Shown here in pieces: positions 34,409 to 43,984 of a stretch of 64,000 nucleotides of DNA. The translations under genes and the position numbers were made by a program. Origin of the DNA: UBA7672 sp963784415 (GTDB taxonomy: Bacteria > Pseudomonadota > Alphaproteobacteria > Caulobacterales > Hyphomonadaceae); the NCBI GenBank assembly GCA_963784415.1, contig CAWARK010000014.1, forward strand, positions 744,001 to 808,000, read 5' to 3'. Below the pieces are notes generated by a model. The model saw only the letters and a program-made list of their open reading frames with translations. It made no database searches and was not told the DNA's origin. Positions within the stretch are counted from its first letter, which is position 1. Each line of letters opens with the position of its first letter.

Positions 34409-35905
34409 ATGAATATCGAATGGGGCTGGGACAATGCGCGGGCCATCATTGGCCTGTTCGTGATCTACGGCATTGCGTGGGCGCTGTCCGAGAACCGCAA
34501 ACGGTTCCCGTGGAAGATCGCCATCGGCTCCACGATCATGATGTACGTCGTCATCCTGCTGCTGTTCTGGCTGCCGGTGCTGTTCACCCAGTTCAACATT
34601 CCCGGCGGCAACGTGCTCCGCGATGGCCTCAACGGGATGAACAACTGGATCGACGTGCTGATCGCCGCAACGCGCGAAGGCACGAAGTTCGTGTTCGGCC
34701 CCTTCATCGGTGATCAGTCCAACTGGGAAAAGCTCGTCGGCAGCCAGGGGCCGATCTTCATCTTCCAGCTGTTGCCCCTGATCATCGTCATCGGCTCGCT
34801 GTCGGCGATCCTCTGGCACTGGGGCATCCTGAAAGTCATCACGCGGGCCTTTGCCGCTGTGTTCAAGCGCACGATGGGCATCTCCGGCCCGGCCAGCCTG
34901 TCGGTCGCCGCCAACATCTTCATGGGTCAGACCGAAGCCCCGCTGCTGATCAAGCCCTACCTCCGGACCATGACGCGGTCGGAACTGTTGATCGTCATGG
35001 CGACGGGCTTCGCAACCATCGCGGGCTCGGTTCTGGTGGTCTACGTCACGCTGCTGCGGCCGCTCCTGCCCAACGTGCTGATCCACCTGCTCACGGTGTC
35101 GATCATCGCCTCGCCTGCGGCAGTTGCGCTCTCGCTGGTGATGATCCCCGAGACGGGCAAGTCGGAGGAAGAGTCGACCGAGTCCGAGTTCAAGTATCAC
35201 TCGACCATGGACGCCTTCGCGACCGGCGCCACGGACGGCATCGCCATCATCTGGAACATCGCGACCATGCTGATCGCGGCGCTGGCGCTGGTCTACATCG
35301 CCAACGCGATCCTCGGCGCCGTGCCAATCGACTTCGGCGGCGGTAAGCATCTCAGCCTCGACATGATCCTCGGCTGGCTCTTCGCGCCACTGATGTACGT
35401 CGCCGGCGTGCCGTGGGAGGAGGCGGTCAAGGCCGGCTCCTTCGTCGGCCAGAAAACCGTGTTCACCGAGTTCGTCGCCTTCATCAATCTCGGCAACCTG
35501 CCGGCTGGCGAAATGACGGAGCGCACCCGCACCCTCGTCACCTACGCCATCTGCGGCTTCGCCAACTTCGGCTCGATGGGCATCCTGATCGGCGGACTCT
35601 CAATCATGTGCCCCGAACGCCGCCCCGACTTCCTCGCCCTGTCGTGGAAGACACTCTACGCGGGCACGCTCGCCACGATCATGGCCGCGGCCGTCGTGGG
35701 GTCACTGCCGTATTCCCTGTTCAAGTCGGACGACGCGCTCGCGCCGGTGGTTCAGGAAGCCACGCCAGCAGCAGCGGCTCCCGCCGTGGTTGAACCCGCT
35801 CCTGTCGCGCCGGCTCCGGAAGCAATCGCGCCCGCTGCGCCGATCACAACTCCGGCGCCTGCCCCCGAAACGGCGCCTGTCACGCCAACTCCGCAAACTC
35901 CGTAG
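34409..35905 (+). CDS. NupC-family concentrative nucleoside transporter
   Basis: A 498-residue inner-membrane symporter of the CNT family. Typical segments are ILWHWGILKVITRAFAAVFKRTMGISGPASLSVAANIFMGQTEAPLLIKPYL, the TEAPL motif, then VAGVPWEEAVKAGSFVGQKTVFTEFVAFINL and CGFANFGSMGILIGGL, here described in pieces. It carries nucleosides inward with H+ or Na+. A 75-residue Pro/Ala/Glu-rich C-terminal tail (from about residue 430) is not part of the family fold and is predicted to be disordered. A TonB-dependent receptor gene follows, which may provide outer-membrane uptake of the same compounds. Confidence 0.92.
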   Translation: MNIEWGWDNARAIIGLFVIYGIAWALSENRKRFPWKIAIGSTIMMYVVILLLFWLPVLFTQFNIPGGNVLRDGLNGMNNWIDVLIAATREGTKFVFGPFIGDQSNWEKLVGSQGPIFIFQLLPLIIVIGSLSAILWHWGILKVITRAFAAVFKRTMGISGPASLSVAANIFMGQTEAPLLIKPYLRTMTRSELLIVMATGFATIAGSVLVVYVTLLRPLLPNVLIHLLTVSIIASPAAVALSLVMIPETGKSEEESTESEFKYHSTMDAFATGATDGIAIIWNIATMLIAALALVYIANAILGAVPIDFGGGKHLSLDMILGWLFAPLMYVAGVPWEEAVKAGSFVGQKTVFTEFVAFINLGNLPAGEMTERTRTLVTYAICGFANFGSMGILIGGLSIMCPERRPDFLALSWKTLYAGTLATIMAAAVVGSLPYSLFKSDDALAPVVQEATPAAAAPAVVEPAPVAPAPEAIAPAAPITTPAPAPETAPVTPTPQTP

Positions 35906-35988
35906 TTTCCCTGCACTAGTCTCCGGCGCGGAAAGGCGTAACAACGCCGGGGGAAGGCCGGAGAGCCCTTCTGATACGGGAGAGTAGC

Positions 35989-38103
35989 GTGCGAACAGCA
36001 TATACGGCTGCGAGCTGGATCGCGCTTGCGGCGGCAGTTTCGGCATTGTCGACACCCGCCTCTGCCCAGCAGACTCAACCCGCATCCGGCCCGATGGCGC
36101 CGGTTGCCGCTCCTGCCGAAGCCCCAGCGAGCGGTGAAGCGGGCGACGATGTCGTCACGATCTACGGCGACCGCGAGAAGAGCGACCCGGGCGCCTATTC
36201 GGTCATCGACAGCCAGACGATCGAGGATGTCGGCGCCAACCATCCGGCCGAGATCCTGAACACGGTTCCGGGCGTCAACGTGCAGATGAACTCCGGTCAG
36301 GAACTGCTCGTCGCGATCCGCTCGCCAGTGTTGCCGGCGGGCGCAGGGCAGGGCTCATTCCTGATCCTCGAGAATGGCATCCCGACCCGCGCGCCGGGCT
36401 TCGGTAACGTCAACGCGCTTTTCGAACTGCACCATGAAACGGCCGAAGCGATCGAGGTCGTGCGTGGACCGGGATCCGTCCGCTACGGTTCGAACGCCGT
36501 CCATGGCCTTATCAACTTCATCGACCCGGAGCCCGGCGCCCAGACCGGCTCGACGCTTCAGCTCAGTGGCAACACCCTGCAGCGCTATCGCGCAGATGCG
36601 ACCTCGAACTTCACCGTCGGCGGCGTCGCGAACTGGATAGGCCTCTCGGTAATGGACGATGGCGGCTGGCGTGACTCGTCCGGCGTCGACCAGCAGAAAC
36701 TCACCTGGCGCTCGAAATTCGAGGGCGAAACGTGGAACGCTGTGGCGACGCTTGCTGCCGTCAATCTTCAGCAGGAAACGGCAGGCTTCATCCAGGGGCT
36801 GGATTCTTACAAAGACGAAGCCATCGCCAGGACCAATCCGAACCCGGAAGCTTATCGCGACGCGACAACCATGCGCGCCAATGTGCGGTTCGAGACGAAT
36901 TTCGGTCAGGACAAGCTGGTCATCACGCCGTTCGGCATCAGCCAGCGCATGACCTTCATCCAGCACTTCCTGCCCGATCAGTCGACGGAAGAGAACGGTC
37001 AGGACTCGCTCGGCCTGATGACGCGCTACGAATTTGGTCCGGAGAATTTCCGCTGGTCCGTCGGCGCCGATGTGCAGTGGGCAGATGGCTTCCTCACCGA
37101 AACGCAGACCCGCGCCAGTTTCGGTGCGCTCATCGCCGGTATCCCGACTTTCCCGCAAGGCATTCACTACGATTACGACGTCGATACCCTGATGACCGGC
37201 GTTTATGGCGAGCTCAATTGGGAATTCGCGCCGAACTGGAGCCTGCTGGCGGGCGTTCGCGGCGAACGGCACGACTATGAGTACACGACGAACAAGGCGC
37301 CGGGCTCGTATGGCCGCTTCCGCGTTGCGCCGAGCCGCACCGACAAGTTCCACCTGCTGACGCCGAAGCTCGGCCTGGTCTACACCGGCTTCGAAGGCGC
37401 GGAGCTTTATGCAAACTACGCGCGCGGCGAGCGTGCGCCGCAGACATCCGACCAGTATCGCCTGCAGAACCTGCAGACCATCGAACGCCTCAAGGTCGAA
37501 ACTCTGGACAGTTTCGAAGTTGGCGCGCGCGGCGTGCTCGCCGGTGTGAACTACGACATCGCCGCCTACACGATGAAGAAGGAACACTTCTTCTTCCGCG
37601 ACAGCGACGGCCTCAACGTGCCCGACGGCAAAACCGATCACGTCGGCGTCGAAATCGAACTCAACAGCGACATCGCCGACCTGATGGGCGGCACGCTTAG
37701 CTGGAACGGCAATGTCACCTGGTCGGACCAGACCTACGCCTTCACCCGCAATGTCGTCGTGGCCGCCGAGGACATCTTTGATGGCAACGAGATCGATACC
37801 GCGCCGGAATGGCTGGCTGATGCCGGCCTTGGCTGGCGAAATGCCAATCTCTCGCTGGGCCTCAGCGCGGAGTATGTCGGCGAGTACTTCGCCAACGCCG
37901 CCAACACAGCCACCTATCCCGGCCATCTGATCGCGCACCTGCGCGGCGCCTGGCATTTCTCCGATAGCGTCGAAGCCTTCGTGATCGTCCGTAACATCAC
38001 CGACGAGCGTTACGCCGACCGCGCCGACTTCGCGAACGGCGCCTACCGCTACTTCCCCGGCGAGCCGGTGAACGCGACGCTCGGTGTGCGGATCAGGAAT
38101 TAG
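35989..38103 (+). CDS. TonB-dependent outer-membrane receptor
   Basis: A 704-residue TonB-dependent receptor. After a signal peptide (WIALAAAVSALSTPASAQ) and a Pro/Ala-rich stretch, the TonB-box region reads DDVVTIYGDREK. The plug domain has IEDVGANHPAEILNTVPGVNVQ and EVVRGPGSVRYGSNAVHGLINFI. The remaining about 500 residues are beta-barrel strands, ending with an aromatic-rich segment (AYRYFPGEPVNATLGVRIRN). The start is GTG with GGGAGAG upstream. It lies 83 bases after the nucleoside transporter gene, so a nucleoside-related ligand is a reasonable guess, unproven. Confidence 0.92.
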   Translation: MRTAYTAASWIALAAAVSALSTPASAQQTQPASGPMAPVAAPAEAPASGEAGDDVVTIYGDREKSDPGAYSVIDSQTIEDVGANHPAEILNTVPGVNVQMNSGQELLVAIRSPVLPAGAGQGSFLILENGIPTRAPGFGNVNALFELHHETAEAIEVVRGPGSVRYGSNAVHGLINFIDPEPGAQTGSTLQLSGNTLQRYRADATSNFTVGGVANWIGLSVMDDGGWRDSSGVDQQKLTWRSKFEGETWNAVATLAAVNLQQETAGFIQGLDSYKDEAIARTNPNPEAYRDATTMRANVRFETNFGQDKLVITPFGISQRMTFIQHFLPDQSTEENGQDSLGLMTRYEFGPENFRWSVGADVQWADGFLTETQTRASFGALIAGIPTFPQGIHYDYDVDTLMTGVYGELNWEFAPNWSLLAGVRGERHDYEYTTNKAPGSYGRFRVAPSRTDKFHLLTPKLGLVYTGFEGAELYANYARGERAPQTSDQYRLQNLQTIERLKVETLDSFEVGARGVLAGVNYDIAAYTMKKEHFFFRDSDGLNVPDGKTDHVGVEIELNSDIADLMGGTLSWNGNVTWSDQTYAFTRNVVVAAEDIFDGNEIDTAPEWLADAGLGWRNANLSLGLSAEYVGEYFANAANTATYPGHLIAHLRGAWHFSDSVEAFVIVRNITDERYADRADFANGAYRYFPGEPVNATLGVRIRN

Positions 38104-38115
38104 AGTCGCTTGTTA

Positions 38116-38127
38116 TTAGCGCGCTAA
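38116..38127. promoter_or_regulatory. Palindrome TTAGCGCGCTAA before darT
   Basis: A perfect 12-base palindrome sits 37 bases upstream of the darT start, between the receptor stop and the module. It is well placed to be an operator for autoregulation of the toxin-antitoxin pair or a junction element of the insert. Confidence 0.45.
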
Positions 38128-38164
38128 CTTTGTTGTTCCAGCCTCGACACAAAAGGGTTGGAAA

Positions 38165-38785
38165 ATGCTTCGCAAACAAATTGAGAAAATCGCACGTGAC
38201 TTGGAAGTGCCTTACTTACTGCACTTCACAAAGGTCGAAAATTTGGGGCCAATTTTGGCCCGTGGATTATACCCAGTTGCTCGACTGGCAGAGATAGGCG
38301 CGCGGCCGGCTGTAAACGACCATCTGCGTCTTGATCGGCGAAAGCACGCTTCCTGTGTTTCGATCGCACACCCGAATGCTCGAATGTTCTACAAGTATCG
38401 GATTGAAGGGGGAGATTGGGTAGTCCTCGCCATCAATCCACACGTGCTATGGAAGTTGGACTGTGGATTTTGTCGACATAACGCTGCCGACTCCAGAATT
38501 AGTCGACAGCCTGAGGCCGAGTTGAAGACTGCCGAAGCTTTCCGGGGCATGTTTGATGAAATTGAAGGACACGATAAGCGTGCAGATCAGCGATTGGAAA
38601 AGTATGACCCTACAGATGTTCAAGCCGAAGTTTTGATTTTTGATGTAGTTCCTCCAAGCGACATCTATGCGGTCGTTTGCCAAACGAAGGAGACTAAAGA
38701 AGCGTATAGCAATCTGGTCGGTGCTCGCGACATTCTTGTCGCGTCACAGTTGTTTGGGCAACGAGCTTGGATCCGCAAACCTTAG
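38165..38785 (+). CDS. darT: DarT1-type DNA ADP-ribosyltransferase toxin
   Basis: A 206-residue ADP-ribosyltransferase of the DUF4433/DarT group. Key features are H20 in YLLHFTKVENLGPILARGL (NAD+ contact), the substrate/catalytic segment NDHLRLDRRKHASCVSIAHPN at 51-71, FYKYR, a C/H-rich region DCGFCRHNAA at 99-108, and the probable catalytic Glu155 in VQAEVLIFDVVPP. DarT enzymes attach ADP-ribose to single-stranded DNA bases and stop phage or host DNA synthesis. The NDxLRLD and FYKYR motifs and the NADAR-type partner identify the DarT1 subtype. Base composition is clearly AT-richer than flanking genes, consistent with recent acquisition. The partner gene starts 8 bases downstream. Confidence 0.85.
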   Translation: MLRKQIEKIARDLEVPYLLHFTKVENLGPILARGLYPVARLAEIGARPAVNDHLRLDRRKHASCVSIAHPNARMFYKYRIEGGDWVVLAINPHVLWKLDCGFCRHNAADSRISRQPEAELKTAEAFRGMFDEIEGHDKRADQRLEKYDPTDVQAEVLIFDVVPPSDIYAVVCQTKETKEAYSNLVGARDILVASQLFGQRAWIRKP

Positions 38786-38793
38786 GAAGTGCT

Positions 38794-39507
38794 ATGGCTG
38801 TTCGACCGGTCTTTGTGCCGCACGAAGCTGGGCCATTTTTGGTGCGTACTCAGCTTGTGGAGTTCGTGTGGTCAGCGGGAATGGCGGTAAGTCAAAAGCA
38901 AAAATCTGTGCGTGCGCTTCATGCCGCCGCCGCGATGTTGAATATAGACAATGTCTTAGAAGTTTCGAGTAAGTCCCCGCATGCGTTGGGCGTCGCCCTC
39001 AGCGCTTTCAATTTGTCTTTCACAACTAAAAAATCCGGAAGAACGCTCACCGTTGAAAGCGCGTACCAGGGTAGCAAGGTCTTCGAAAATGGAGGTCCTT
39101 TTATTGACATTCTAACCAAGCCTTCGATTGACGCTAAGCGGGACGAACGACTTCGCGAGTCCGGACGACTGCTTAAGTTTTGTTTCTTCGGCGACGACTG
39201 GCCGTTGGAGCCGCAAACGGCATTTTATGATTGGGTGTATTTGAACGCGCTGAAAACTCATGAGCAGCTCGGTTCTGAGATTGCTGGATTTTCTGCCTTT
39301 ACAGATATCGAGTTTAACCCTGGCAAGTCTGTCAATTGCCAAGCGTATTCGGTGGCGCTCTACGCGTCTCTGGTGCGTCGGCGATTTCTTGAGAAGGCGC
39401 TTTCATCCAAAGAGGCATTTTTGGAGATCGTGTCTAACTTCGCAGTAAGCAGCGCGCGGGAAGACCTTGTAACCCAGCCGAAACTTGATTTTCCTAGGTC
39501 CCCGTGA
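38794..39507 (+). CDS. darG: DarG1-type NADAR-domain antitoxin
   Basis: A 237-residue protein whose pattern matches the NADAR-containing antitoxin family paired with DarT1. It opens with VRPVFVPHEAGPFLVRT, then QKQKSVRALHAAA, LEVSSKSPHALGVALSAFNL, the central ESAYQGSKVFENGGPF, FYDWVYLNAL and FTDIEFNPGKSVNCQAYSVALY. The enzyme should remove ADP-ribose from DNA bases and so neutralise the toxin. This contrasts with DarG2, which uses a macrodomain. A ribosome-binding site (AGGAAG) lies in the 8-base gap after darT. The same AT-rich composition as darT indicates one mobile unit. Confidence 0.82.
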   Translation: MAVRPVFVPHEAGPFLVRTQLVEFVWSAGMAVSQKQKSVRALHAAAAMLNIDNVLEVSSKSPHALGVALSAFNLSFTTKKSGRTLTVESAYQGSKVFENGGPFIDILTKPSIDAKRDERLRESGRLLKFCFFGDDWPLEPQTAFYDWVYLNALKTHEQLGSEIAGFSAFTDIEFNPGKSVNCQAYSVALYASLVRRRFLEKALSSKEAFLEIVSNFAVSSAREDLVTQPKLDFPRSP

Positions 39508-39511
39508 ACGC

Positions 39512-41021
39512 CTACGCCGGCTCCTTCACCTTCGCCCTGGCCTTCTCGAACGTCATCACGCCATCGGCCAGCTCGCCCTTGCGCAGCAGCTTGATGTCGC
39601 GCTTGTAGTTCTGGTTCAGCTTCCACGGAAGTTTCGATCCCTGCTTCGGGAAGCGCGAGATCGTCCGCTGCACATAGCCGGACGAGAAATCGAGCCACGG
39701 CTCCGTCGTCATGTTCGGGTCGGAGTTGCGTGGCGTTGCCGACGTCATGCCATTGGCATCCATGTAGTTGAGCAGGCGGCAGACATATTCGCACGTCAGG
39801 TCAGCCTTCAACGTCCACGACGCGTTGGTGTAGCCGAACACGGAGGCGAGGTTCGGGATGCCCGAATACATCATGCCTTTGTAAGTCAGCTGCGTGGACA
39901 TATCGATCTCGACGCCATCGACGCTCACCTTCATCCCGCCGAGGAACAAGAGGTCCAGCCCCGTCGCCGTCACCACGAGGTCGGCCGGCAGCTCTTTGCC
40001 CGATTTCAGCTTCAGCCCCGTCTCGGTAAACGTCTCGATCTGGTCGGTGACGACGCTCGACTTGCCGTCCTTGATCGACACGAACAGGTCGGCATCGGGG
40101 ATCAGGCACATGCGCTGGTCCCAGGGGTTATAGCTCGGCGTGAAGTGCGACAGGTCATAGCCTTCCGGCAGCTGCTTTCTTCGCCAGCTTGAGGATGCCC
40201 TCCTTCGTCTTCTGCGGCTTCTTGCGCGCGTTGTTGTAGAACAGCGCGCCCAGCGTCACGTTGCGCCAGCGCACAATGTTGTATGCGGCTTTCGCCGGCA
40301 TCCACTTCCGCATCCAGTTGGCCATCTTGTCCTCGGCCGGACGCGAGACGACGTAGGTGGGCGAGCGCTGCAGCATGGTGACGTGCTTCGCCGTCTTCGC
40401 CATCTCCGGCACCAGCGTCACCGCCGTTGCGCCCGATCCGATGACGACGACATTCTTGCCGGCATGGTCGATGTCCGCGGTCCACTTCTGCGGATGGACC
40501 ACACGGCCCTTGAACGTCTCCATCCCCTCGAAGTGCGGCGTGAAGCCGGCTTCGTAGCGATAATAGCCCGAGCACATGAAGAGGAACTGGCTGGTATAGG
40601 TGACGGCCTTGCCGCCGCTCTCGGTCGTCACGGTCCAGCGCGATGTGGCGCTGTCCCAGTTGGCGGCGAGAACCTTGTGGTTGAAGCGGATGTTCTTATC
40701 GATCCCGGCCTCGGTCGCCGTGGCCCGCACATATTTCAGGATCGACGGCCCGTCCGCGATCGCCTTGGCTTCGGTCCACGGCCGGAAGGCATAGCCGAGC
40801 GTGTACATGTCCGAGTCGGAGCGGATGCCGGGATAGCGGAACAGGTCCCATGTGCCGCCGATGGCCTCGCGCTGCTCCAGGATTGCGTAGGTCTTGCCGG
40901 GGCATTCCTTCTGCAACCACCACGCTGCACCGATGCCGGAAAGCCCGGCGCCGACGATCAGGACATCAACATGCTGTCCGGAGCCGGAGGGCGGGGCAGA
41001 TTGTGTCAGGGTGTCCGGCAT
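39512..41021 (-). CDS. EthA-like Baeyer-Villiger flavin monooxygenase (frameshifted)
   Basis: A class B flavoprotein monooxygenase of about 500 residues, strikingly similar in motif order to mycobacterial EthA. The FAD site is VLIVGAGLSGIGAAWWLQ, followed by GGTWDLFRYPGIRSDSDMYTLG, the Baeyer-Villiger fingerprint FKGRVVHPQKW, the NADPH site VVVIGSGATAVTLVPEM, and late ITATGL-like and GYTNASWTLKADL segments. An in-frame stop appears at about 40155, whereas a one-base shift near 40165 continues QLPEGYDLSHFTPSYNPWDQRM, so the gene is intact but for one indel. It oxidises ketones to esters with O2 and NADPH. AGAGGAG precedes the ATG. It ends 4 bases from darG, on the other strand. Confidence 0.88.
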
Positions 41022-41237
41022 GATGCGGCTCCTCTGCTGGCGTTGTGAGCGCCTTGACGGTGTCAGGCGGCATACACCGGACCTGGTCATTTTGCACTAC
41101 CGGCCGCAGAAACAGCCGCCTCTGGCGCATAAACCGCCTCCCGCGACTGGCGAGCTTGCAGCCCCGTGTTCTGCCTTGCGCCCAAGGCGCCTCGCCGTTT
41201 ATCTGGCCCCCTCAATTCGCCGAGGGACTGCACGCAC

Positions 41238-42773
<1,536 letters not shown>

Positions 42774-42791
42774 GGCGGAAGGGTAAGTCGC

Positions 42792-43386
42792 TCAGTCCAT
42801 TTGCGGCATTTTATCGAGCAGCTTGCCGACCGCTTCCATCGTCTCGTTGTCATAGGACAGGCGGCTCAGCACTGACATGCCCTTGGTGCTCATGCCGATC
42901 AGCTGCGGCAAGGCTGAGCCGAAAGCGACGTCCCGCTTGTCCTCGGGCATGGCTTTCAACGTCGCGGCGGGAGCTGCCATCTCCGCATAGACTGCGGTCA
43001 CCTGCGGCGTGATTGCGTTGACGTCCGCCACGCTCTTGACGTTGCCGAGCAGGTCGAACGCCTTGTTGGCGCCGGCAAGCCAGGCGGAAGCCGCCGGATC
43101 CACCTGGCCGCTGGCCATCGCGCCGGTGATCGCCTGCAGCTTGGCCCGTTCCTCGGGCGTCATGTTCGCGTCCGCGGCGCTGGCTATCGCGCCCGCTCTG
43201 GCGATGGCCGCAGCCATTTGCTTCTGGCGAGACCTGACCTTGTCCGTTCGCTCCGAACGCTGCGCCCATCTGCTGCAGCGCGGCTGCGTTCTTCTCCGCC
43301 TGGACCTGCTCCGGCGTTTTTTGAGGTTGGCAGGCGGCGAGGCCGAGCGTGGTCGCAGCAAGCGCAATCATCGACATACGGATCAT
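42792..43386 (-). CDS. Lipoprotein of unknown function (frameshifted)
   Basis: MIRMSMIALAATTLGLAAC is a lipoprotein signal; the protein continues QPQKTPEQVQAEKNAAALQQMGAAFG and then, after a one-base shift near 43225, with QMAAAIARAGAIASAADANMTPEERAKLQAITGAM to the C-terminus LSRLSYDNETMEAVGKLLDKMPQMD. The reconstructed protein is about 197 residues, helical and Ala/Met-rich. No family is recognised. It is convergent with pccB. Confidence 0.65.
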
Positions 43387-43441
43387 GGGTCCCTCCTGAC
43401 AGGATTGCAGTCTGCGACAGACCGCGTCCCGCGGCAAACTC

Positions 43442-43828
43442 TCACTGCGGTTGGGATGCAGCGCCCGACCTGAGTTCCCGCAGCTTGCGCGTGTAGGAGT
43501 CTCCGACGCTGGCGGGCAGGCAGGGCGTACCGAGCGCGACTTCCATCGCCGCCATGAATGTCGCCTTGTCCGCGGTCTCGGCAAGCGCCGCGACCTGAAT
43601 CTGGATCAAGGCCGATACCTGCGTGCCGTCCATCGCGAAGGGGCGCGCCTGCGCTGCCGCGCTCAACGCTCCGTTCCAGTCTCGGGCGTGAAGCGCTTGA
43701 GATGCCGCATTGTACGACTCTACAAACGCCTTCTTGGCCTTGCTTACCGGCCCCCCGCACTGGCTCTCCTGTGCGTATGCCGCGCCTGCGCAAAATGCGG
43801 CGGCGACCACAAGGATTGCGAGTCTCAC
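43442..43828 (-). CDS. Secreted helical protein of unknown function
   Basis: A 128-residue protein with a Sec signal (LAILVVAAAFCAGAAYAQ) and a mature start ESQCGGPVSKAKKAFVESYNAASQALHARDWNGALSAA, then two further helices, resembling a TPR-like helical hairpin array. The GTG start has GGGGAG 8 bases upstream. Cys in SQCGG and in TPCLPA may pair. No family is recognised. It lies 55 bases downstream of the lipoprotein start on the same strand. Confidence 0.65.
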   Translation of the reverse strand: MRLAILVVAAAFCAGAAYAQESQCGGPVSKAKKAFVESYNAASQALHARDWNGALSAAAQARPFAMDGTQVSALIQIQVAALAETADKATFMAAMEVALGTPCLPASVGDSYTRKLRELRSGAASQPQ

Positions 43829-43984
43829 GCGCGATCTCCCCAACTCGTGTTCCGAGACTTCCACAAACCGGCGCCAGTGGCGAGGCTCGCTGACGGGATT
43901 TGCCTTGCCCTGAGCGTCAGGCCGTAGCAGCTTGTCGCCAATCATAAAAGCAACCGCCATCAATGGCGGAGGGGAGAGGCGACT

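Noticed and set aside
36355..37956. A 533-codon minus-strand frame over the TonB receptor gene
   Set aside because: The receptor has plug and barrel motifs in the plus strand; the antisense frame is a GC-driven shadow.
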